This document shows positions 34,663 through 42,324 of a stretch of DNA of 64,000 nucleotides, in pieces. The notes under the pieces are model-generated. The model was not told where the DNA came from. It searched no databases and saw only the letters and a list, made by a program, of their open reading frames with translations. The stretch is from Sva-07 sp963728355 (GTDB taxonomy: Bacteria > Actinomycetota > Acidimicrobiia > Acidimicrobiales > Ilumatobacteraceae): positions 1 through 64,000 of the forward strand of contig CAVSJQ010000017.1 of the NCBI GenBank assembly GCA_963728355.1, given 5' to 3'. Within the stretch, counting starts at the first letter, position 1; each line of letters opens with the position of its first letter. The translations under genes were made by a program, and so were the position numbers.

Positions 34663-34986
34663 ATGGCGAAGGGACCCCGGATCGGCCTGTGCACCGGCAA
34701 GGATTGTCGGAAGGCCGACGGTTTCCGAACCGTCGAGCGCGAGTTGCGATGCGCCGGTGACGTCGTGGAGCTGCCGTGCCTCGACGTCTGCGACGGACCG
34801 GTGGTCGTCCTCGACGCGGCCGGCGACAGTCCCGTGGTGATCGAACGTGTCCGCAATCGGGCGCTGGCGGTGGAACTGGTGGCGCACGTGACCGACGGCG
34901 CCGACCTGTCCGGACGCCTCCGCAAGCGCGTCCTGTCCGGCCCGAAACGGGCCAAAGCCCGCCGCCGCATCTCCCGCGCCCGGTAG
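34663..34986 (+). CDS. Thioredoxin-like [2Fe-2S] ferredoxin
   Basis: 107 residues. Cys10 and Cys15 (GLCTGKDCRK) and Cys39 and Cys43 (LPCLDVCDG) give the C-x4-C...C-x3-C set of thioredoxin-fold [2Fe-2S] proteins. The C-terminal 30 residues are very basic (KRVLSGPKRAKARRRISR), unusual for the family and possibly for binding nucleic acid or an acidic partner. Last gene of the dab-bfr run; the hairpin doublet at 35021 follows. Confidence 0.75.
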   Translation: MAKGPRIGLCTGKDCRKADGFRTVERELRCAGDVVELPCLDVCDGPVVVLDAAGDSPVVIERVRNRALAVELVAHVTDGADLSGRLRKRVLSGPKRAKARRRISRAR

Positions 34987-35020
34987 ATCTCCCACCGCCA
35001 CTGCGCCCCACCAGCCTGCC

Positions 35021-35119
35021 GATGAGCCAACCGCCCACATGCGGGCCTTTCGCTCATCGCCGCGGCCGGTCGCCGTCTGCCGATGAGCCAACCGCCCACA
35101 TGCGGGATTTTCGCTCATG
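35021..35119. repeat. REP-like hairpin doublet, locus 1
   Basis: Two 38-nt units at 35021-35058 and 35082-35119, each running from GATGAGC to GCTCAT(C) with inner CCGC...GCGG, so each can fold into a hairpin. Unit starts are 61 bases apart, and both units share CCACATGCGGG. The same kind of doublet with the same 61-base period lies at 54300. Confidence 0.75.
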
Positions 35120-35171
35120 GCCGCTGAAACTTACAGTGTAATCATGTAATTCATGCAGTAGCTTGGGGGGC

Positions 35172-35690
35172 ATGACGACGACCGAAACCGCCATCACCTC
35201 CTGGTTCCTGGGGCGCCTGCCCGATGCGTGGACCACGGCACCGCCGCTGATCACCGTCGACCGCGACGAGATCACGATCATCCTCACCACCGAGGCGCCC
35301 GAACTGGGCGACGATGCTTCCGACGCCGATCGCGCCGAGGCAGCCGCAGGTCGTGCCCGAGGCTTCCGGGAGGACACCCGCGAGGCGCGAATCCAGATCG
35401 CTCGGGAGGCCGAGCACCGCTTCGACCGCAAGGTGGCCTGGGGTGTCCGGATCGGCGACCGCACCGAGCTCTTCACCCACCTCGCCGTCCCGGTGATGAC
35501 GCGCCTGCGTCAGCCCGAGCGCTTGGTGCTCGACACGCTCGTCGCCGCCAACGTCGCTCGGTCACGCGCCGACGCCCTTGCCTGGTGTGTCCGCCTCGTC
35601 GGACAGCACACCGGCGATTGGCTGTCCGAGCTGCGTGACGCGATGCAGCACGTCGAGCGACTGCGAGCCGAGGGCCCCGACACCGCCTGA
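35172..35690 (+). CDS. Conserved hypothetical protein
   Basis: 172 residues from ATG 35172, after a GGGGGG ribosome-binding site. Soluble, acidic, helical in the second half: TSWFLGRLPDAW, DEITIILTTEAPELGD, a charged helix AAAGRARGFREDTREARIQ, FDRKVAWGVRIGDRTELFTH, VARSRADALAWCVRLVG. No family recognised. It is monocistronic, between the hairpin doublet and the convergent ppk2 gene. Confidence 0.65.
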   Translation: MTTTETAITSWFLGRLPDAWTTAPPLITVDRDEITIILTTEAPELGDDASDADRAEAAAGRARGFREDTREARIQIAREAEHRFDRKVAWGVRIGDRTELFTHLAVPVMTRLRQPERLVLDTLVAANVARSRADALAWCVRLVGQHTGDWLSELRDAMQHVERLRAEGPDTA

Positions 35691-35724
35691 CCCGTTCGGA
35701 CGTTCGGAGAAGGTGTGGCGACCG

Positions 35725-36552
35725 TCAGTTGTCGATGAACACCGAGCGGGCCGTACGCACGACCCGCGGGTCCGGCTCACGAGCGACCTCGAGGTCCTTG
35801 TGGTCGTAATCGAGCAAGCACAGCACGCTGCGGATCGCACCGAGGCGGGCACGCTTCTTCTCGTTCGAATTGACGATCGTCCACGGCGCCACGAGGGTGT
35901 CGGTCGCGAGCAGCATCTCGTTGCGTGCTTCGGTGTACTCGTCGTACTTGGCCACGCTCACCTCGTCGATCGGCGACATCTTCCACTGCTTGAGCGGGTC
36001 GTCGCGCCGGTCGGCGAAGCGCTGCTTCTGGCGATCCTTGGACACGGTGAACCACAGCTTGAAGAGCCGGATCCCGCTGCTGACGAGCGACTGTTCGAAG
36101 TCGGGGACCTGGCGCAGGAACAGCGCATGCTCCTGGGGCGTGCAGAAGCCCATCACCTTCTCGACCCCGGCGCGGTTGTACCACGACCGGTCGAACATCG
36201 TGATCTCACCGGCCGACGGCAGGTGCGAGACGTAGCGCTGGAAGTACCACTGGGTCTGCTCCTGATCGCTCGGCTTGGGCAGTGCCACGTGTTCGCCGCC
36301 CCGAGGGTTCAGGTGTTCGCGGAAGCGCTTGATCGATCCGCCCTTGCCGGCCGCATCGCGCCCCTCGTACACGATGACCACACGGTCGCCGACCTCCTTG
36401 ATGTAGCGCTGTGCCTTGAGGAGTTCGATCTGGAGTGTCTCGAGATCGCGCTTGTATTCCTTCTTGTCGATCGGCTCGTCGTGGGGCAGGTCGTTCTGCA
36501 TCTCGTCGATCGTCTCGACCGGTGACCGGTCCTGGTCCTTGTCCTTGCTCAT
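35725..36552 (-). CDS. ppk2: Polyphosphate kinase 2
   Basis: 275 residues from ATG 36552. PPK2 motifs: Walker A VIVYEGRDAAGKGG, Walker B EITMFDRSWYNRAGVE, lid region FRLFKLWFTVSKDRQ-like (IRLFKLWFTVSKDRQKQR) and WTIVNSNEKKRARL. It moves phosphate between polyphosphate and nucleotides. Single-domain length and Asp-rich Walker A fit the class I short form. Its ATG overlaps the preceding small gene by ATGA, and the run continues back to a PhyH oxygenase. Confidence 0.92.
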   Translation of the reverse strand: MSKDKDQDRSPVETIDEMQNDLPHDEPIDKKEYKRDLETLQIELLKAQRYIKEVGDRVVIVYEGRDAAGKGGSIKRFREHLNPRGGEHVALPKPSDQEQTQWYFQRYVSHLPSAGEITMFDRSWYNRAGVEKVMGFCTPQEHALFLRQVPDFEQSLVSSGIRLFKLWFTVSKDRQKQRFADRRDDPLKQWKMSPIDEVSVAKYDEYTEARNEMLLATDTLVAPWTIVNSNEKKRARLGAIRSVLCLLDYDHKDLEVAREPDPRVVRTARSVFIDN

Positions 36553-36821
36553 GCGGTCTCCAGTCGACGCTCGAACACGAACTCGTACTCGAGGTAGTCG
36601 TTCAGGTGCTCGTTGCCGGGCAGTGGTGCGGTGAGTTGAGACGACTGCAGCAGCATCCAGCCGTCGTGGAGGGCCGCGACACCGGTGGCGTACGGCGGCG
36701 TCGATGCGGGCAGCGCCGGTCCGGCGCCGTCGGTCCCGTCGTGGAACGCCCATCCGACCGTGCCGGAGTCGAGCGCCGATCCGTTCGCCCAGAGATAGAG
36801 GATCTGCTGACGCTGCGCCAT
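36549..36821 (-). CDS. Small hypothetical protein between PhyH and PPK2
   Basis: 90 residues from ATG 36821. Starts MAQRQQILYLWANGSALD, and contains VGWAFHDGTDG, ALHDGWMLLQSSQL and LEYEFVFERRL. It overlaps the PhyH gene by one base (TGATG) and ppk2 by four (ATGA), so it is translated as part of that operon. The beta-strand pattern with a C-terminal EYEFVFER is like small dodecin/lipocalin-like domains, a guess. Function unknown. Confidence 0.65.
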   Translation of the reverse strand: MAQRQQILYLWANGSALDSGTVGWAFHDGTDGAGPALPASTPPYATGVAALHDGWMLLQSSQLTAPLPGNEHLNDYLEYEFVFERRLETA

Positions 36822-37708
36822 CACGATCCGATCAGCGACGAGCGGCCTTCGAGCCGGGTCAGGTAGTGGTCGACGTCGTAGGTTTCGTCGCCGGTGAGGT
36901 ACCGCCACAGCGTGGAGCGCTGCACCTGCTCGTTGCGGTAGTCGGTGATGCTCATCCACGGCTGCATCGATCGCAGGACCTGCGCCACGCTGTCAGGCAG
37001 CATCCGGGCGAAGACGTGATCCGACGGCGGATTCTGGAGATCCGCCAGGTCGTCGGTGTTCCACAGCTTGACCTGGGCGACCGTCGGATTGAGACGCACC
37101 TTGTGCATCCAGCGGTCGGCGTCACCGTGGTTCGGCTGGCCGGCGTGCCACAGCCCGTGGTGGAACACGACGACCGTCCCCGCCAGCCCGGCGAAGTGTT
37201 GCTCGCCGACGATGTGCTGGTAGCGGTCGAGTCCCGACGATCGGACCCGTCGGAGATGGCTGCCCGGCACGAACCGGGTGCCGCCCTCGCCGGGAGCGAC
37301 GTCGTGGGGATACCAGAACAGCTGGACGTCGAAAGTGGGATCGCTCGAATCGGTGATCGCGTCGACGTGCAACGGTTGCGTGTACTCGGCGTGCGGTGCG
37401 ATGTGATGGGTGAAGTCGTGATCGAACGTGGGGTTCGGACCGACGAACGACTCGATGATCCCGCGGATCTCCGGCAGGCGGAGGTAGTCGCCGATCGCCG
37501 ACGGCGCGGGGTAACACTCGTCGAGTGGTGTGCCGGTGTGGGGCGGTTTGAGCCCGTCGGGAGCGAAACGCTCCCGTTCCAGCCGTCGCATCTCTTCGAT
37601 GCCGCGCTCGTTCACGTCCGGCGGCACGATCGCATCGAAACAAAGGAAGCCGTCGGCGACGAACCGGGCCATCTGCCGGGTCGTCAGACGATGATCGATG
37701 CTCGCCAT
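36821..37708 (-). CDS. PhyH-family Fe(II)/2-oxoglutarate dioxygenase
   Basis: 295 residues from ATG 37708. Facial triad visible: His and Asp in QPLHVDAITDS and distal His in LWHAGQPNHGDADRWMHKV, followed by the Arg that would bind 2-oxoglutarate. Other family features are RQMARFVADGFLCFD and GEGGTRFVPGSHL. It would hydroxylate a small molecule. First gene of an operon with the small protein and ppk2. Confidence 0.85.
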   Translation of the reverse strand: MASIDHRLTTRQMARFVADGFLCFDAIVPPDVNERGIEEMRRLERERFAPDGLKPPHTGTPLDECYPAPSAIGDYLRLPEIRGIIESFVGPNPTFDHDFTHHIAPHAEYTQPLHVDAITDSSDPTFDVQLFWYPHDVAPGEGGTRFVPGSHLRRVRSSGLDRYQHIVGEQHFAGLAGTVVVFHHGLWHAGQPNHGDADRWMHKVRLNPTVAQVKLWNTDDLADLQNPPSDHVFARMLPDSVAQVLRSMQPWMSITDYRNEQVQRSTLWRYLTGDETYDVDHYLTRLEGRSSLIGS

Positions 37709-37722
37709 CGCCAGAGTGTGCC

Positions 37723-37761
37723 ATGCGTTACGCCAGGGGTCAGACCCCGGGCGTAACGCAT
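37723..37761. terminator. 39-nt palindrome with GGGGTCAGACCCC core
   Basis: Arms of 19 bp with one mismatch around a single central A (37742): outer ATGCGTTACGCC and GGCGTAACGCAT, inner GGGGTC and GACCCC. Lies 8 bases beyond the whiB stop (minus strand) and just before the PhyH start. It fits a terminator for whiB. The core recurs in the palindrome at 61950. Confidence 0.6.
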
Positions 37762-37769
37762 CGAGCCGA

Positions 37770-38090
37770 TCAGCCCGCCGCGGCTCCCTCACGAGCCAGC
37801 CGAACCCTGACGCCGATCGGTGCCGTGAGTTCGTAGCCGGCGAGGTGGCGCTCTTCTTCGTTCTCGCCGCCCCAGAAGCCGTACTCGTGGTTGTCGCGGG
37901 CGAACTGACGGCACGGTTGACGAACGACACAGACGTCGCAGAGTTTGCGCGCCTTGGCCTCGCGCCGCATCCGCGCCTGCGGCCGTTCGGCGACCTTGCC
38001 GAAGAACAACTCCAGGCGGCCCGTACAGGCGGCGAACTCCTGCCATTCCGTACCGCGGCGCATCGGCGGATCGATCTCGACGGCGCTCAT
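37770..38090 (-). CDS. WhiB-family iron-sulfur regulator
   Basis: 106 residues. Cys22, Cys51, Cys54 and Cys60 (KLCDVCVVRQPCRQF) form the [4Fe-4S] ligand set, followed by GFWGGENEEERHL, the beta-turn of WhiB proteins. The C-terminus VRVRLAREG is basic. These proteins bind sigma factor region 4 and alter transcription in response to redox or nitric oxide. ATG 38090 overlaps the small upstream gene (ATGA). A CarH-like B12 regulator is transcribed divergently from this unit. Confidence 0.92.
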   Translation of the reverse strand: MSAVEIDPPMRRGTEWQEFAACTGRLELFFGKVAERPQARMRREAKARKLCDVCVVRQPCRQFARDNHEYGFWGGENEEERHLAGYELTAPIGVRVRLAREGAAAG

Positions 38091-38281
38091 GGCGCACCTG
38101 CCGGTCGCAGCTCGTCAGTGCCGAAGTCGTCGTCGCAGAGCGCGGCGAGCGTGTCGGAATCGCGGTCGCCCACCGAGTGCAGGTCGGTCACCGTCTCGGC
38201 CAAGAAGGCGGCGTCGGCCAAGCGGGCCGGTGCTTCGTCGAGTGGTGAGGTCGTTCGGGTGGCCGTGGCGGCGGCGTTCAT
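38087..38281 (-). CDS. Small protein coupled to WhiB
   Basis: 64 residues from ATG 38281 (MNAAATATRTTSPLDEAP), acidic towards the end (SDTLAALCDDDFGTDELR). It overlaps the whiB start by ATGA. GGACAT context upstream and AGGACATCC give a reasonable ribosome-binding site. No family recognised. Tight coupling suggests a role in WhiB expression or function. Confidence 0.5.
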   Translation of the reverse strand: MNAAATATRTTSPLDEAPARLADAAFLAETVTDLHSVGDRDSDTLAALCDDDFGTDELRPAGAP

Positions 38282-38390
38282 CCGGGATGTCCTTTCAGGT
38301 CGCTGTGATGCCGATACCACGACGGTAGCGTGATTTAGCAGTAATTAGTGTTCCTTAGCGCGATTATTGTTCGAGCGCTACGCTGGGCCG

Positions 38391-39173
38391 GTGCCCGACG
38401 ACCGACTGGACCTCCAGGGCGCTGCCGACGAGCTGGGCGTCCATTATCAGACCGCCTACCGCTGGGTGCGAACCGGCAAGTTGCCCGCCCAGCTGGTCAG
38501 CGGCCGCTACACGGTGGATCGGGGAGACATCGTGGCGATGGCGGCGCAGCGAGCCGTCCCGCGAGCGCCGGCACCACCGTCGGCGAAGCGGATGGCCCGG
38601 ACGGCCGAACGCATGCACGACGCACTGGTCAACGGCGACGAATCGTCGGTCCGGAAGTTGGCCAGCGGGCTGGTCGAGGAGGGCGCCCCCGTCGTCGACG
38701 TCATCCAGGAGGTGCTCGTCCCACCGCTGGTGCGCATCGGCGCTGCCTGGCACGCCGGCCAGCTGACGATCTGGGCCGAGCACCGGGCGTCGGCGATGGT
38801 CGAGCGACTGCTCGGCGAGTTGTCGCCGAACCCTCGCGGGAGGCGCCGAGGCACGGCCATGGTTGCCGCCGTCAGCGGCGACCTGCACTCGTTGCCCACG
38901 TCGATGGCCGCGTTGGCGCTGCGTGGCGACAACTGGTCGGTGGAGCACCTCGGCGCCAACATGCCGCCGGACGAGCTCGTCCAGTTCTGTGCCGAGCACG
39001 ACGTCGACGTCGCCGTGTTGTCGTCGACGAACCCGGACACCGCCGAGCTGGCCGCCGAGACCGCCGACTGGCTCAGTGACGCCGGGATCCCGGTCGTGCT
39101 CGGCGGCCCGGGCCGCACGCTCGCCGATCTCATCGAGCTGGCGCGTGCCGCCGTGCACGCCCCGACGGGCTGA
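38391..39173 (+). CDS. CarH/LitR-like B12-binding regulator
   Basis: 260 residues from GTG 38391 (TTG 38367 is an alternative). N-terminal excisionase/MerR-type helix-turn-helix (about 6-48, AADELGVHYQTAYRWVRTGK), linker, four-helix bundle (about 65-145) with Trp120-His121 (AAWHAGQ) and Glu130-His131 (WAEHRAS), then a B12-binding Rossmann domain (about 155-255). The bundle residues match those that cap the upper axial ligand in CarH photoreceptors. The D-x-H-x-x-G motif is partly kept: Asp164 and His166 in GDLHSLP, but Pro replaces Gly. It is likely a light- or cobalamin-responsive repressor, divergent from the whiB unit. Confidence 0.7.
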   Translation: MPDDRLDLQGAADELGVHYQTAYRWVRTGKLPAQLVSGRYTVDRGDIVAMAAQRAVPRAPAPPSAKRMARTAERMHDALVNGDESSVRKLASGLVEEGAPVVDVIQEVLVPPLVRIGAAWHAGQLTIWAEHRASAMVERLLGELSPNPRGRRRGTAMVAAVSGDLHSLPTSMAALALRGDNWSVEHLGANMPPDELVQFCAEHDVDVAVLSSTNPDTAELAAETADWLSDAGIPVVLGGPGRTLADLIELARAAVHAPTG

Positions 39174-39194
39174 ACCCGCCGGTTCGGTCGGTCG

Positions 39195-40403
39195 TCAGCT
39201 GGTCTGCGTGCCGACCTTGAGCTCGCGGAACGGCACGCCCCGGTCGACCGCCGGTTCGCGCGGCAGGCCGAGCACGCGGTCGCCGATGATGTTGCGCTGG
39301 ATCTCGTCGGTGCCGCCGGCGATGCTCGACTGGAAGCTGTTCAAGACGATGCGCTGCAATTCGGCACCGCTCTCGTCGTCGGGGTCCCACGCCACCGACG
39401 CCGGGCCGGCGAACTCGAGCGCCATCTCGCGGACCTTCCAGGCGATGTTGGACCCGAACAACTTGCCGAGCGAGCCACCGGGCCCCGGGGTCTTGCCGGC
39501 CTTGAGCTCGTCGCGGGTCTTCATCGCCACGAGCGACTTGCAGGTCTCCATCGACCAGATCTTCATCATCTGGTCACGTACCACCGGGTCGCCGAGCTTG
39601 CCGGTCGACTCGGCCGCCTTGCGCAGCATCTTGAAGTTGGGTTGGTTGATCTTGCCGGCGCCGGCACCGCCGATGGCGACGCGCTCGTACATCAGCATGG
39701 CCGTGGCGAGGTTCCAGCCGTTGTTGAGGTCGCCGATCAGCCAGTCCTTCGGGATGCGCACGTCGGAGAAGAAGACCTCGTTGAAGTGCGACCCGCCGTC
39801 GATCTGGTGGATCGGGCGGATCTCGACACCCGGCGCTCGCATGTCGAGGATGAACATCGAGATGCCGGCGTGCTTGACCTGGTCGGGGTCGGTGCGAGCG
39901 ACGACGAGTCCGTAGTCACTCTTGTGGGCGAGCGTGGTCCAGACCTTCTGGCCGTTGATCACCCATTCGTCGCCGTCGAGTTCGGCCTTGGTCTGCAGGC
40001 TGGCGACGTCGGAGCCGGCGCCCGGCTCGGAGAACATCTGGCACCACATCGTCTTGCCCGAGATGTTGTCGGCGAGGAAGCGCTGCTTCTGCTCGTGGGT
40101 GCCGTACTCGGCGAGCATCGGCATGCACATGCCGTGGCTGATGATGAACTCGCTGTCGGGCATCGGGTAGTTGCCCTTGACCTCGCGCCAGATCTTCTCG
40201 TGGGCGAGGGTGAGCCCGCCGCCGCCGTATTCCTTCGCAACCGGCAGCCCGGCGAGCCCGGCGTCGGCGGCCGCGGCGAGGAAGGCCTTCTGGTCATCGA
40301 GTGTCGGGTTCTGTCCGGGAGCGAACTGCTCCATGAAGTCGACGCACTTCTGGCGGAACTCGGCGGCCTCTGCCTCGGTCAATCCGGTGGCGGTGTCGGT
40401 CAT
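39195..40403 (-). CDS. Acyl-CoA dehydrogenase
   Basis: 402 residues. FAD-dependent acyl-CoA dehydrogenase fold: EYGGGGLTLAHEKIWRE, MWCQMFSEPGAGSDVASLQ, WVINGQKVWTTLAHKSDYG, RVAIGGAGAGKINQ and the C-terminal GGTDEIQRNIIGDRVLGLPR. It introduces an alpha-beta double bond in acyl-CoA thioesters. Divergent from a MarR-thiolase pair, with an 8-bp inverted repeat between them, so probably co-regulated by that MarR protein. Confidence 0.92.
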   Translation of the reverse strand: MTDTATGLTEAEAAEFRQKCVDFMEQFAPGQNPTLDDQKAFLAAAADAGLAGLPVAKEYGGGGLTLAHEKIWREVKGNYPMPDSEFIISHGMCMPMLAEYGTHEQKQRFLADNISGKTMWCQMFSEPGAGSDVASLQTKAELDGDEWVINGQKVWTTLAHKSDYGLVVARTDPDQVKHAGISMFILDMRAPGVEIRPIHQIDGGSHFNEVFFSDVRIPKDWLIGDLNNGWNLATAMLMYERVAIGGAGAGKINQPNFKMLRKAAESTGKLGDPVVRDQMMKIWSMETCKSLVAMKTRDELKAGKTPGPGGSLGKLFGSNIAWKVREMALEFAGPASVAWDPDDESGAELQRIVLNSFQSSIAGGTDEIQRNIIGDRVLGLPREPAVDRGVPFRELKVGTQTS

Positions 40404-40445
40404 GTCAGGTCCTCCAAGAAGGTGTCACAGCGATTTGCAGTTGCA

Positions 40446-40469
40446 ATACTGTATGGCATCGTACAGTAT
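40446..40469. promoter_or_regulatory. Inverted repeat operator, divergent promoter
   Basis: ATACTGTA (40446-40453) and TACAGTAT (40462-40469) are perfect arms with an 8-base spacer, in an AT-rich patch between the acyl-CoA dehydrogenase and the MarR gene. Size and symmetry suit a dimeric MarR or TetR repressor, the neighbour being the best candidate. Confidence 0.6.
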
Positions 40470-40549
40470 GTGTCCACACCGAGCCCGACCGGAGTGTCAC
40501 ACCGTCACACCGTGCCGGGCCAGACGTGACCGTTCGGAATCGCAGCGAC

Positions 40550-41071
40550 ATGAGCAACCTCACCACCCACGAACTCGACTCGCCGCCCTGGCTCCGCGTG
40601 GAATCCACGCTGATGGCCACGGCGCGACTCGTGCGGGTGGCGTTCGACACCCGGCTGGCGCCGCTCGACCTCAATCTCACGCAGGCGTCGCTGCTCGGCT
40701 ACGTCGACGAGTTCGGTGCGACCATCCAGACCGTCCTCGCCGACCATCTCGGCATCGGACGCGCCGCCATCGGTTCGGTGATCGATCGCCTCCAGGCGCG
40801 CGGCCTGGTCGAACGTCGGCCGAAGCCCGACGACCGTCGCGTGTGGCTCGTTGCCATCACGGCGGCCGGGTCCGAACTCGCTGCACAGGTCAACGAGGTC
40901 GACCAGGTGCTGCGCGCCGAGCTCCGCCACGGCCTCGGCCGCGAGGAGCGTCAGGCCCTCGCCTGGGTGATGACCCGGCTGCAGCAGAACCTCGCGACCG
41001 CCATCGCGAGGACACCCGACTCCATTGCCCCCTCACCCATCTCAACCACCACCACAGGAGAACCCCAATGA
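40550..41071 (+). CDS. MarR-family regulator
   Basis: 173 residues from ATG 40550. Winged-helix MarR: LNLTQASLLGYVDEFG, VLADHLGIGRAAIGSVIDR, LVERRPKPDDRRVWLVAIT with the Asp-Arg wing. It overlaps the thiolase by ATGA (41068-41071) and faces an acyl-CoA dehydrogenase across a clear inverted repeat. Its ligand is likely an acyl-CoA or aromatic intermediate of the pathway it controls. The C-terminus after about 155 (SIAPSPISTTTTGEP) is low complexity. Confidence 0.88.
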   Translation: MSNLTTHELDSPPWLRVESTLMATARLVRVAFDTRLAPLDLNLTQASLLGYVDEFGATIQTVLADHLGIGRAAIGSVIDRLQARGLVERRPKPDDRRVWLVAITAAGSELAAQVNEVDQVLRAELRHGLGREERQALAWVMTRLQQNLATAIARTPDSIAPSPISTTTTGEPQ

Positions 41072-42234
41072 CCGAAGCAGTGATCGTCGATGCCATCCGC
41101 ACGCCGGGCGGCAAGCGCAACGGCAAGCTCAAGGACCAGCATCCCGCGTCACTCGCGGCCAAGGTCCTCAAGGCGCTCGAGGAGCGCAACAACCTCGACC
41201 CGGCCATGGTCGACGACGTGATCATGGGCTGCGTGATGCAGGTCGGCGAGCAGTCGCTCAACATCGGCCGTAACGCCGTGCTCGCCGCTGGCTGGCCCGA
41301 AGAGGTCCCGTCGACCACGATCGACCGCCAGTGCGGCTCGAGCCAGCAGTCGATGCACTTCGCCGCGCAGGGCGTCATGGCCGGCGCATACGACGTCGTC
41401 GTCGCCGCCGGCGTCGAAGTGATGACCCGCACCCCGATGGGCGCCTCGATCGTCCAGGGCATGGGCTTCCCCTTCCCGCAGGAGCAGCTCGACCGCTACG
41501 CCGACACCGGTCTGCCCCCGCAGGGCATCGGCGCCGACATGATCGCCGTCGAGTACGGCATCACCCGCGAGGACCTCGACGAGTTCGGTGCACAGAGCCA
41601 GCAGCGCGCCGCCCAGGCCCGTGACGAGGGCCGGTTCGAGAACGAGATCATCCCGATCGAGGTCGAGATCGATGGCCAGACCGAGGTCGTGAAGACCGAC
41701 GAAGGTATTCGCGAAGGGACGACCGCCGAGACGCTGGCCAAGCTGAAGCCGGCCTTCAAGGAGGACGGCTTGATCACCGCCGGCAACTCCTCGCAGATCT
41801 CCGACGGCGCCTCCGCCGTGCTGATCATGAGCAAGGAGAAGGCCGAGGAGCTCGGGATGAAGCCTCGCGCCCGTTTCCACGCCTTCGCCGTCACCGGCAC
41901 GGATCCCGTCACGATGCTGAAGGGCCCGATCCCGGCGACCAAGAAGATCCTCGAGAAGACCGGCCTGACCATCGACGACATCGATGTGTTCGAGGTCAAC
42001 GAGGCGTTTGCCTCGGTCGTGCTCGCCTGGCAGAAGGAGACCGGCGCCGACATGAGCAAGGTCAACGTCAACGGCGGCGCGATCGCGCTCGGCCACCCGC
42101 TCGGCGCTTCCGGCACCAAGCTGATGGCGACGTTGCTCAACGAGCTCGAGCGCACCGGCGGCCGCTACGGCCTGCAGGTGATGTGCGAGGGCGGCGGCAT
42201 GGCCAACGCCACGATCATCGAACGCCTCGACTGA
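41068..42234 (+). CDS. Acetyl-CoA acetyltransferase (thiolase)
   Basis: 388 residues. Nucleophile Cys in TTIDRQCGSSQQSMH, His in NGGAIALGHPLGASG and second Cys in LQVMCEGGGMANA, so the active site is complete. It cleaves or forms beta-ketoacyl-CoA in fatty acid breakdown or related pathways. Translationally coupled to the MarR regulator. A CGGATCCGG hairpin follows the stop. Confidence 0.95.
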   Translation: MTEAVIVDAIRTPGGKRNGKLKDQHPASLAAKVLKALEERNNLDPAMVDDVIMGCVMQVGEQSLNIGRNAVLAAGWPEEVPSTTIDRQCGSSQQSMHFAAQGVMAGAYDVVVAAGVEVMTRTPMGASIVQGMGFPFPQEQLDRYADTGLPPQGIGADMIAVEYGITREDLDEFGAQSQQRAAQARDEGRFENEIIPIEVEIDGQTEVVKTDEGIREGTTAETLAKLKPAFKEDGLITAGNSSQISDGASAVLIMSKEKAEELGMKPRARFHAFAVTGTDPVTMLKGPIPATKKILEKTGLTIDDIDVFEVNEAFASVVLAWQKETGADMSKVNVNGGAIALGHPLGASGTKLMATLLNELERTGGRYGLQVMCEGGGMANATIIERLD

Positions 42235-42258
42235 ACCCCTTCCACCCGAAACTTGCGC

Positions 42259-42287
42259 GGATCCGGTCGCTCAGCGGCCGGATCCGT
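42259..42287 (+). terminator. Hairpin after thiolase
   Basis: CGGATCCGG (42259-42267) and CCGGATCCG (42279-42287) with an 11-base loop, 24 bases past the thiolase stop and followed by TGCATTTTCG. It is a likely intrinsic terminator. Confidence 0.55.
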
Positions 42288-42324
42288 GCATTTTCGAATC
42301 GTGCGTTCGGGTACGGTCAGTTCC

